The notes under the pieces: model-generated | What the model saw: only the letters and a program-made list of their open reading frames with translations | Databases searched by the model: none | What the model was told of the DNA's origin: nothing | Assembly (NCBI RefSeq): GCF_003259175.1 | Contig: NZ_QGOK01000033.1 | Location: forward strand, 1-44,893 | Direction: 5' to 3' | Length of the DNA: 44,893 bases | Source: Marinomonas shanghaiensis | GTDB lineage: Bacteria > Pseudomonadota > Gammaproteobacteria > Pseudomonadales > Marinomonadaceae | Program-made: the position numbers and the translations under genes | In this document: piece by piece, positions 37,957-44,863 of the stretch | Layout: every line of letters begins with the position of its first letter | How positions within the stretch are numbered: the first letter of the stretch is position 1

Positions 37957-39567
37957 TTAGCGTTCTTTAGTGACTTCACGTAATCGTGTTGTGGCGGCTT
38001 GATGACCTTCGTAATGCTTAACATCGCTTCTAATCAGCACGGTATCGACCATCTGTGAAATAGGGAAAATGGCACCAATTTGAGTGTCGTAAAGGTTTTG
38101 GACGTCTTGATACATTTTGATTTGTTTCTTAGCGTCTTTTTCCAATAAAGCGGTATCGATAATGCTATTAATGTCTGGGCTGTAAAATGCCGTACGCCAA
38201 CCCTGGAAATTAGTGAGTTTGGCTTCATCACTGTTATCAGGGTTATAGACTAATGAACGTAGACTAGAATGTGGATGTGGCTCTATGCCACCACCACCTC
38301 GACCAACGAGCATTTCAAAGTTACGCTCGCGCATTGCTCCATAAACCTGATTCCCAGTACCAGTTATGATTTCCGCATTAATGCCTGCTTGAGCCAAGGT
38401 GGATTGCACGTTGGTGGCGATGTTAATAAAAGGCAATTGAGAGAGCACACGAATGCTGGTTTGAAAGCCTTCCGGGTAGCCTGCTTCCGCTAAGAGCGTT
38501 TTGGCTTTTTCTACGTTTAAGGCATAGCCGGGTCCAGGAAGAGTTGCAGGTAAGCCTGATTTAACAGGTCGTTGATGCAAAACGCCGTAGTTTGGCATAA
38601 TGGACTCGTTGATACCCTGATAATCAATTAAATAACGCACGGCTTCACGTACTTTTTTATTGGCAAATTTAGGGTCTTTCATACTGACAGCAACGTAGTA
38701 AAGTGTGCCTCGTGTATTCGCCTCTGTTCGTATATGACTGTCTTGTTTTAGGGCTTCTATATCGGGTATAGACATGCCCATAGCAACGTCTATATCGCCA
38801 CGCTGTAACATTAAGCGTAACGACTGCGACTCTGTCATATGGCGCATTACAATACGTTTCATCTCTGATGGCTCACGCCAATAATCGTCAAAGCGGTTCA
38901 TTAATACTCGGTCTTTTGCACGCCAGTTTTGCAGTTGAAACGGGCCTGATCCTGCAACGTTAGTCGTAAGCCAAGCGTGAGCTAAATCGCCATCGACTTC
39001 GTGTTTAAGCGCTTCTTTTCGATCTACAATAAAAGCACTTGGGGAACTGCCAAGCGTATAAAGAACCAATTTTGGGTCCGTTATTTCTGGTAATGTAATT
39101 TCCAGCGTATAGTCGTCTTTTGCTTGAATCACCTGATCGACGTTATCTGCAGTGAAACCATAAGTTTTCCAGGTAGAAGCGAGGGCCAAGTTGAGCTTTA
39201 AAACGCGCTGTAATGACCAAGCCACGTCTTGCGCTGTTAGTTTATTACCTGAGTGGAAAGTCACATCGTCACGTAGTTTAAACGTAATGCGAGTACCATC
39301 ATCACTAATAGTCCAACTTTGAGCGACAGCAGGGGAGATTTGGGATGGATCTTTTGGTGCAAGTTCAATCAACATATCGTATAGGTTTGAGTTAACGCCG
39401 ACGACATCTAGACCACTCGCAGCTGCTGGGTCGAGGGACAACAAGTTATCCATGCTCATACCGATAACCAGTTGATCATCGGGTGTGATTGCGTTTGCAT
39501 TTGGCGTAATTGCTATACCGATTGCCATTGAAAGCGCGCAGTATTTAAGTAGATTTGAAACGTTCAT
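37957..39567 (-). CDS. Family-5 ABC substrate-binding protein (peptide/nickel type), system 2
   Basis: This 536-residue periplasmic binding protein has a signal peptide ending ANA before ITPD. GAGGAAG lies before the ATG. It shares with the system-1 protein the runs LSLDPA, RVLKLNLA, DNVD and GDLAHAW followed by AGSGPFQL, so the two are paralogues within one subfamily. A distinctive segment, GRGGGGIEPHPHSS, replaces the usual aromatic/aspartate stretch in this region. Its two His residues could reflect a metal or acidic ligand. The gene follows the enolase-superfamily gene by about 100 bases on the same strand. Confidence 0.9.
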   Translation of the reverse strand: MNVSNLLKYCALSMAIGIAITPNANAITPDDQLVIGMSMDNLLSLDPAAASGLDVVGVNSNLYDMLIELAPKDPSQISPAVAQSWTISDDGTRITFKLRDDVTFHSGNKLTAQDVAWSLQRVLKLNLALASTWKTYGFTADNVDQVIQAKDDYTLEITLPEITDPKLVLYTLGSSPSAFIVDRKEALKHEVDGDLAHAWLTTNVAGSGPFQLQNWRAKDRVLMNRFDDYWREPSEMKRIVMRHMTESQSLRLMLQRGDIDVAMGMSIPDIEALKQDSHIRTEANTRGTLYYVAVSMKDPKFANKKVREAVRYLIDYQGINESIMPNYGVLHQRPVKSGLPATLPGPGYALNVEKAKTLLAEAGYPEGFQTSIRVLSQLPFINIATNVQSTLAQAGINAEIITGTGNQVYGAMRERNFEMLVGRGGGGIEPHPHSSLRSLVYNPDNSDEAKLTNFQGWRTAFYSPDINSIIDTALLEKDAKKQIKMYQDVQNLYDTQIGAIFPISQMVDTVLIRSDVKHYEGHQAATTRLREVTKER

Positions 39568-39611
39568 TTTGCTTCCTCTTTATTTTTGTAATGGATAAGC
39601 ATGGCCGCTGG

Positions 39612-39638
39612 CTTGTTTTCTTTGTGGTTATAAACAAG
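39612..39638 (-). other. Inverted repeat between enolase-family gene and binding protein
   Basis: CTTGTTT / AAACAAG (7 bp) encloses 13 bases in the 103-base gap. It could be an mRNA processing hairpin that lets the binding protein be made in excess, or an operator. There is no T-run on minus, so it is not a terminator. Confidence 0.35.
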
Positions 39639-39670
39639 TGACAACGGCGTTTCATTTTAATGTCAGTTGA

Positions 39671-40825
39671 TTAATAGGTTTCTACTGTATTGTTGGCTAT
39701 GTATTCGAAGTTAATGTCTTCACCCAGACCTGGTCTTTGAGGGAGGTGGACATAACCGTCCTTATCCATAGGGTCGACGATACTGTTTAGATAGGCTGGT
39801 ACGTCATCGTATTCTAGGAAGGGGTGAAGCAATCCACGCTCATACCAAGCGCAGTTTTTGATCGCACCCACCACCGCAAGGTTAGCGGCACCGTTACCGT
39901 GGATTTCACAATTCATACCGAAAGAATCGGCAAGGTGGGAAACCTTCATGCAAGGTCCAATACCGCCAACACCTGCTACGCCCGCGCGTAAAATGTCACA
40001 GGCTTCATTTTTAACCCAACTGGCACGACTAAAATGTTTACCAGAAAGTGACTCAGGGCCTAAAACAGGAATATCTAGATTTTTGGCGAGCCACGCATAA
40101 GACTCAGTGGATTCTTCCGGCATGGGTTCTTCGATCCATTCAAAGTTTAGGCGTTCTAGTGCTTTACCAATTTTGAAGGTGTCAGTGCGGCTGTACCAAT
40201 GATATCCATCAAGCATTAAGGCGATGTCAGGTCCAACGGCTTCACGCACTGCCGCGCAGGCTTGAATGTCCATTTTCGGGCTAGGAGCAAAAGATACAGG
40301 AGGCATCCAAGTATGCAGTTTGATGGCTTTGTAACCACGTTTTACCAATGTCTCAGCAAAGCGAGCGTAATCCTCTGGTGTCGCTAGACCGCCTTTTAGT
40401 TCGTCACCACACATGGTACTGCCATACGCTAAAACTTTATCGCGGTATCCGCCAAGTAATTGATAAACAGGCGTGTTAAATTTACGACCAATAAGATCCC
40501 ATAACGCTTGCTCAATTAACGCTAGAGCACGATCAGTGAGTTGTCCCGCGCTGCCACGTTGCCAGTGAGCCAGCTCTTGCCATAAACGCTCCCTATGCAT
40601 GGCATTTTGTCCAATCAGGACTTTACGAGCGAAGGCGTCGAGGATGTGTTTCCGTATTACTTCTGGTGGGCCAAAAGCATAACCTTCGTCACCTGATTCG
40701 GTTGTAATTCGCAGCATAGCCATTTTAGTTGGCTTTTCATCACCTGGATGAGCATGGCCTGCGGTGTCTACTGATCGACGGCTAAGAAAAGTAAAAACGT
40801 CCACTGAAATGGATTTAATGATCAT
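39671..40825 (-). CDS. Enolase-superfamily enzyme, mandelate racemase subgroup
   Basis: This 384-residue enzyme abstracts a proton next to a carboxylate. Metal ligands are D206 (LMLDGYHW), E232 (WIEEPMPEE) and E258 (GPES). Catalytic candidates are K169 in KLH at the second barrel strand and the D277-H309 dyad (CDILR, EIHGNG), which places it in the mandelate racemase subgroup. The second Lys of the classic KxK is His171, a variant seen in acid-sugar dehydratases rather than racemases. It is the first gene before an ABC importer, so it may act on the imported compound. The substrate cannot be assigned. Confidence 0.87.
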   Translation of the reverse strand: MIIKSISVDVFTFLSRRSVDTAGHAHPGDEKPTKMAMLRITTESGDEGYAFGPPEVIRKHILDAFARKVLIGQNAMHRERLWQELAHWQRGSAGQLTDRALALIEQALWDLIGRKFNTPVYQLLGGYRDKVLAYGSTMCGDELKGGLATPEDYARFAETLVKRGYKAIKLHTWMPPVSFAPSPKMDIQACAAVREAVGPDIALMLDGYHWYSRTDTFKIGKALERLNFEWIEEPMPEESTESYAWLAKNLDIPVLGPESLSGKHFSRASWVKNEACDILRAGVAGVGGIGPCMKVSHLADSFGMNCEIHGNGAANLAVVGAIKNCAWYERGLLHPFLEYDDVPAYLNSIVDPMDKDGYVHLPQRPGLGEDINFEYIANNTVETY

Positions 40826-40953
40826 AAAGTAAGTATCCTGTTTAGTATTTTTATCTTTTAAGAGACTTTTTAATGCTTAAATAAGGTGGTTAAGAATCTA
40901 TCAAAACGTCTAAACTTTAAAATTAAAACGCTGTTTCAATGCACCTTTAATAA

Positions 40954-40982
40954 GTTGTATGATGTATTACTATCTTAGTCAA
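40954..40982 (-). promoter_or_regulatory. Sigma-70 promoter for the enolase-ABC system 2 operon
   Basis: On minus, TTGACT (40982-40977) and TACAAC (40959-40954) are separated by 17 bases. Transcription would start near 40947, giving a leader of about 120 bases. AGGA lies before the ATG at 40825. Confidence 0.55.
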
Positions 40983-41055
40983 GTGCTAATTTTTATTGAT
41001 TTCGTTATTTATTTGTCTTGCTTGAAGGTAAAATATAATAAAAACAATGATTTAA

Positions 41056-41093
41056 GTTATTTTCTTAAGAAATAGAAGAATTAAGAAAATAAC
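41056..41093. repeat. 13-bp perfect inverted repeat in an intergenic region
   Basis: GTTATTTTCTTAA (41056-41068) and TTAAGAAAATAAC (41081-41093) enclose 12 bases. There is no T-run. It is the strongest dyad in the 425-base gap 40826-41250, which holds no supported gene apart from the promoter above. It could be an operator or a structured RNA element. Confidence 0.6.
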
Positions 41094-41130
41094 AAAGAGA
41101 TTGAGTGTAAAGATACTTTTTATAGGCAGC

Positions 41131-41169
41131 GGGCGCTAATTGATGACTTTGCATCACACTATAGCGCCC
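41131..41169. other. Two-tier GC-rich hairpin downstream of the lipase gene
   Basis: The outer stem GGGCGCTA / TAGCGCCC (8 bp) encloses an inner stem TGATG / CATCA. It stands out in AT-rich DNA 82 bases past the lipase stop and may end lipase transcription without a classic T-run, or form a small RNA. Confidence 0.5.
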
Positions 41170-41250
41170 TCATGATTGTTAAATATAAAATGGAAATGTC
41201 TAGTTCAAGGGAGAGGTTATGGTCTAGATTGCAGCAATAAGTGGGATGCT

Positions 41251-42114
41251 CTAATCGAGTGAAAAGCCGAATAGACTAACGTCAGTTTTATAAGGCATTT
41301 CTTGCGGAGCGGATTGCAGCGTTTCAATTAAGTTCAAATACGTTGTCATCTTATGAGCGATTAGATTTTGGTCATTGGGTATGGCGGTAGTAAATTTTGT
41401 GGCTCTGAGCATGCTTTTCATGCCGTTGGTTTGGGTAAATGTTTTATTGCCAAGTAAAATTACCTCTTCGCCCATGTGCCAAAAAATATCTAAGTCCATG
41501 ATTTGCATTGGGCTAATCGGGGGGACCAATGGCACAATATCGTTTGCGGTGACCACTCTAACAAGAGGTAAATGAGCAAACGCTTTCGCGCCTGTGACAT
41601 TCGTTACTTTAGGTTGACCAAAGGTAGTCACTTGTTCAATCTCGTAGCCATCTCTTTGTAAATACATGGCAAGAATGACGGCAATAGCACCACCTAAACT
41701 GTGGCCCGTTAGGTGAATGGGCTGATCTTTATTGAGGAAGGGCTTGGCGTCATCGTAAACTGCTTTGGCGCCAGAGCCAAATCCCTGATGCAATTTTATA
41801 TTCAGTATGTTGTCTGGCTTTAATTCTAAGTCCAAATCCAACATGGCATTTTCTAAATTTGCTGTGCCTCTCACGGCAATGGTCTGCACATCATTGGCAC
41901 GGCTTACAAAATAGCTCACTTGAGACAAAGGTATTAAAGATTGATGAAGCAATGTTTGGCCTTGCTCTTTAAGGCGTGGTTCGAGTGTATTGCCTTCTAA
42001 GTAAGTATCATCGGCTAGTTGGGCTTGGGATTTTATGGACACAAAATCGGGAGCAGCCATGAGTGGATGATAAGACATGGTAAGCAAAAGACAGAGAAGC
42101 GCATTTTTTAACAT
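41251..42114 (-). CDS. Secreted class-3 lipase-like alpha/beta hydrolase
   Basis: This 287-residue protein has a signal peptide (cleavage near MA-APDF). It carries a lipase class-3 core: oxyanion region VRGTANLEN, nucleophile elbow LTGHSLGGA (S139), then TFGQPKV. D192 (ANDIVPLVPP) and H254 (LIAHKMTTYL) complete the likely triad. It probably hydrolyses lipid or other esters in the periplasm or outside the cell. No foldase or type II secretion gene is nearby. The ATG lacks an obvious Shine-Dalgarno. Confidence 0.88.
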   Translation of the reverse strand: MLKNALLCLLLTMSYHPLMAAPDFVSIKSQAQLADDTYLEGNTLEPRLKEQGQTLLHQSLIPLSQVSYFVSRANDVQTIAVRGTANLENAMLDLDLELKPDNILNIKLHQGFGSGAKAVYDDAKPFLNKDQPIHLTGHSLGGAIAVILAMYLQRDGYEIEQVTTFGQPKVTNVTGAKAFAHLPLVRVVTANDIVPLVPPISPMQIMDLDIFWHMGEEVILLGNKTFTQTNGMKSMLRATKFTTAIPNDQNLIAHKMTTYLNLIETLQSAPQEMPYKTDVSLFGFSLD

Positions 42115-42201
42115 CAGGAGATTTGAGCACCATAATAAAAGGAAGGCGCAGGGTACTAAAAATTGATTATGTCGAACAGTCGTTTTTTGTACGCTGAAAC
42201 T

Positions 42202-42230
42202 TTTGGTAAGTCATGTTATGACTTACCAAA
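42202..42230. other. 13-bp hairpin downstream of the small ORF
   Basis: A perfect stem, TTTGGTAAGTCAT / ATGACTTACCAAA, has a 3-base loop and starts 28 bases after the stop of the 51-residue minus-strand ORF. No T-run follows on either strand. It may protect or terminate that transcript. Confidence 0.6.
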
Positions 42231-42257
42231 GCATCAAAGAGGAAGGGATACAAGCCA

Positions 42258-42413
42258 CTATAAGTCGCATCCACTCCAATCAATACGTCTAACGCCTTCT
42301 ACTTTTAGTGTGGGTAAATTCTTAAACGTGTCTTTCATCATATAGACGGCGTAAGCACGAGATAAGGCATTTTTTACGGTTTTTAAGGTGATTTTTTTCG
42401 TTGTGATTGCCAT
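42258..42413 (-). CDS. Small protein of 51 residues, function unknown
   Basis: An ATG at 42413 is preceded by AGAGGA with a 7-base gap, one of the best ribosome sites in the window. The frame encodes a basic peptide beginning MAITTKKITLKTVKNAL and ending RRIDWSGCDL, stop TAG. There is no signal peptide or membrane helix. The Lys/Thr-rich N-terminus and the closing IDWSGCDL are distinctive. I do not recognise the family. It lies alone between the lipase (same strand, 143 bases on) and the divergent alaX-like gene. That it is translated is inferred from the ribosome site and the strong hairpin after it. Confidence 0.55.
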   Translation of the reverse strand: MAITTKKITLKTVKNALSRAYAVYMMKDTFKNLPTLKVEGVRRIDWSGCDL

Positions 42414-42780
42414 GACAATTTCCTCTTAGGATGATCAATGTCGCGATCATAAGCGGATGAAATTTGCTCAACAAACGACGTATTTTCACCTTATAGATGA
42501 AATAAATTCAGTATTTCTTAAATACTGTCTTTTAGGTCAGAAAAGGTTTAAAACGTTAAAAAATAACTTTTTCCTTGCATAATTTTGCCATAAAGATGCT
42601 CAATTAAGGTAGTTTTATGTAGGCTGGTGACGACAGTTTTGACCGATTGGACATATAAGTTGAAACACATCAAACATTACAAATCTTGCCTAGAGGTTTG
42701 TAGCCGATTGTTGAAATATCACTTAGCTTTATCATCATCTTATTGTATTCATAGTAGACAATTGAATCTGCGAGGCAAAA
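42414..42780. other. Divergent intergenic region before the AlaX-like gene
   Basis: There is no convincing gene. It contains ATGATC / GATCAT (42431-42450), just upstream of the small ORF. CAGTATTT / AAATACTG (42509-42527) has a 3-base loop and is followed by TCTTTT, which looks like a short terminator or operator on plus although no plus-strand gene lies upstream. No clear promoter for the AlaX-like gene was found. Confidence 0.4.
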
Positions 42781-43419
42781 ATGACCATAAAGCAATTTTG
42801 GGTGGATCCATATCAAACTGAGTTGATGACAAGCATCACATACATTGAGCAAAACCAAGTAATGTTGGCAGAAACTGTTTTCTATGCTGAGTCCGGTGGG
42901 CAGGAAAGCGACTCAGGCAGTATTGGTGGTGTTGATGTGATTAAGGCCGAAAAGATAGGTAGATCTATTCTTTATACCTTGGCCACAACGCCAGATTTTT
43001 ATGTTGGGCAAGCGGTGCTGGTTAAGATAGATTGGCCTCGTCGATACAGCCTAATGCGTTTACATTTTGCCGCAGAAGTTGTTTTGGAGCTGTTTTATAA
43101 ATCTTTGCCTACCTTAGAAAAAATGGGCGCGCATATTTCTGAAAATAAAAGTCGTATCGACTTTGAGTGGCCAGAAAGTATTTCACCTCTTTTAGCGGAC
43201 ATTCAAGCTCGGGCCCAGTCATTGATTGACGCAGACTTGCCAATTGAAAAAGATTTTTCAGATCAAGCTGAAGAGCGTCGTTATTGGAAAGTTGATGGTT
43301 TTGCTCAAGTGCCTTGTGGTGGTACCCACGTAAAAAGTACGGCCGAATTAGGGGTTATTAAACTAAAACGAAAAAATGTTGGTAAGGGAAAAGAGCGAGT
43401 GGAAATTTATCTTTCTTAG
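42781..43419 (+). CDS. AlaX-like alanyl-tRNA editing protein
   Basis: AlaX proteins are free-standing relatives of the alanyl-tRNA synthetase editing domain and deacylate mischarged tRNA-Ala. The 212-residue protein has the FYAESGGQESDSG motif, CGGTH (C179, H183) and the ending VGKGKERVEIYL. The other zinc motif, normally HxxxH, reads H95-FAA-E99, so the second His is replaced by Glu. Zinc binding or activity may differ. GAGG lies six bases before the ATG. It is alone on its transcript or leads the two genes downstream (109-base gap). Confidence 0.87.
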   Translation: MTIKQFWVDPYQTELMTSITYIEQNQVMLAETVFYAESGGQESDSGSIGGVDVIKAEKIGRSILYTLATTPDFYVGQAVLVKIDWPRRYSLMRLHFAAEVVLELFYKSLPTLEKMGAHISENKSRIDFEWPESISPLLADIQARAQSLIDADLPIEKDFSDQAEERRYWKVDGFAQVPCGGTHVKSTAELGVIKLKRKNVGKGKERVEIYLS

Positions 43420-43528
43420 ATAAAGCGAAAAGATGAGATTTAATTGTGCATCCGTGTGCTGGTGGTTGTTCTTGTTGCCTAGGCTCAATAGAATCGAAAG
43501 CAAATATCGGAAAAGTAAGAAGGTTTGT

Positions 43529-43993
43529 ATGAAAAAAGTTCTTCTTAAAAAACTGCAGTCTCTAACGGCCATCCTTGTGCTAAATACCTTGCCGGTGAGT
43601 TTTGCTCAAGCGAATGTTGGTTATGAAGCTGAGGCCCTTCAAGCGAGAGTACTAACGGATGAGCGAAAAAATGGCCTTCACTACGTGGGATCGCCAACCA
43701 ACGATCTTAAGCGTTTGTATTTTGATAATGCATTGGTATATGTTGAAAAGCACAACCAACAGCCTTTAAGCGAGCAGCATAAGATGGCGTTGGCATTGGT
43801 TGAAGAAGCGTATCAGGATGATTTTGATGCCTTGCTTGATCATTATGAACATGAATTAGCCATGTTCTCGTCGAATGACGATGCTAATTTGATTGAGGCG
43901 ACAAAACGCAATGTAGCAGAAGAGTTGTTGGCGTTAAAAGCAATGCGAGATGCGAAAATTGTGCAGTTTAATCAGCAATTTGGTCTTAGTTGA
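43529..43993 (+). CDS. Small secreted protein, function unknown
   Basis: This 154-residue protein has a signal peptide (cleavage near AQA-NVGYEA). ATG 43529 is chosen because AAGAAGG precedes it by five bases; the open frame extends back to 43433 without support. The mature part is about 120 residues, acidic, helix-rich and without cysteines, with the segments YVGSPTNDLKRLYFDN and EEAYQDDFDALLDHYEHE. I do not recognise the family. It is followed after 22 bases by the HEWFH-motif gene, probably in the same operon. Confidence 0.7.
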   Translation: MKKVLLKKLQSLTAILVLNTLPVSFAQANVGYEAEALQARVLTDERKNGLHYVGSPTNDLKRLYFDNALVYVEKHNQQPLSEQHKMALALVEEAYQDDFDALLDHYEHELAMFSSNDDANLIEATKRNVAEELLALKAMRDAKIVQFNQQFGLS

Positions 43994-44015
43994 TTTATGG
44001 TTGTGAGTCATTATC

Positions 44016-44771
44016 TTGTCTGAGCAGTCTTCTGTGAACTTCGTGTTGATTCGCCGACAGTTTGATTTTCGTGGTATTGAAATGGGGCGTTGGGTGACAC
44101 CGCAGGAAAGGGATCGCGCTGCGGTTCATTTTCATCGAGCATTAGAAGATCTAATGTCTGTATTGCAAGGGCCTGAGCTGCTGATATCACTTCGAGGAAC
44201 GCTTGGACTTCAATACGGAAAGGGCGGAAGGCCAGGCGTGGCAGCTCACTATGTTCCAGCCACTAGGCAGTTGTCTTTAGCGAAAAATGCAGGGGCAGGG
44301 AGTCTCGCCCACGAATGGTTTCATGCCTTCGATCATTATATGGGTGAGAAAATGTTTCAACATGCCTCACCTTCTCAATTTGCTTCCGAAAGGTGGTTAA
44401 ATAATACGGCCATCAAGCTTTCCCATAAAAATACTCCTCATCCTTTGAGCTTACTGTTAGCAGAATGCTTTAAAACCATTATGCTAAATGAGCAAGGGGA
44501 TGAACCTAGTGATATGTTTCAAGCCTCTCGCCTTACGGACCAGACGTTAAAAATAGTCTATTACGCCAAACCAGAAGAAATGGCGGCGCGCGCCTTCGAA
44601 GCCTTTGTTGAAGACACAAAACCCACCAGCACCTTCTTAGTCAAAGGGACGCGTCATTCGGATGAGGCGAAAACTGGGCTTTATCCTCAAGGTGAACAAC
44701 GGCTTCGAATCAATGATGCCTTTCAAAAGTATTTTAGTTTGCTTGGTCGTGCCTTGAACCAAGGTAGTTAG
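44016..44771 (+). CDS. Stand-alone HEWFH protein, LPD1/CLCA_X-like
   Basis: This 251-residue protein has no signal peptide. It begins at TTG 44016, the only in-frame standard start before the conserved FDFRGIEMGRWV block, with a weak GTGAG upstream. Conserved parts are LGLQYGKGGRPGVAAHY (about 64-79) and AGSLAHEWFHAFDHYMG (about 94-110) with H99, E100 and H103, a zincin-like HExxH. MAARAFEAFVED near the C-terminus could give the third ligand. The arrangement matches the LPD1 domain first seen in large polyvalent phage and conjugative proteins, and chromosomal proteins labelled CLCA_X. Protease activity is not shown; family name from memory. Confidence 0.75.
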   Translation: MSEQSSVNFVLIRRQFDFRGIEMGRWVTPQERDRAAVHFHRALEDLMSVLQGPELLISLRGTLGLQYGKGGRPGVAAHYVPATRQLSLAKNAGAGSLAHEWFHAFDHYMGEKMFQHASPSQFASERWLNNTAIKLSHKNTPHPLSLLLAECFKTIMLNEQGDEPSDMFQASRLTDQTLKIVYYAKPEEMAARAFEAFVEDTKPTSTFLVKGTRHSDEAKTGLYPQGEQRLRINDAFQKYFSLLGRALNQGS

Positions 44772-44863
44772 GTAAATTTCGTTTAGTTTAATAATTAAAA
44801 TATTGTATTTACGTAATTTATTTATTGAGTTGATTTCTGTGTTCTGTGGCTAGATTGTTGCCA

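Noticed and set aside
42163..42345. 60-residue plus-strand open frame between lipase and AlaX-like genes
   Set aside because: It has no Shine-Dalgarno sequence and runs through the hairpin at 42202-42230 and over the better supported minus-strand small ORF.
42627..42821. 64-residue plus-strand frame overlapping the AlaX-like start
   Set aside because: It starts at GTG without a ribosome site and runs out of frame into the AlaX-like gene, which has a good GAGG. It is not supported.
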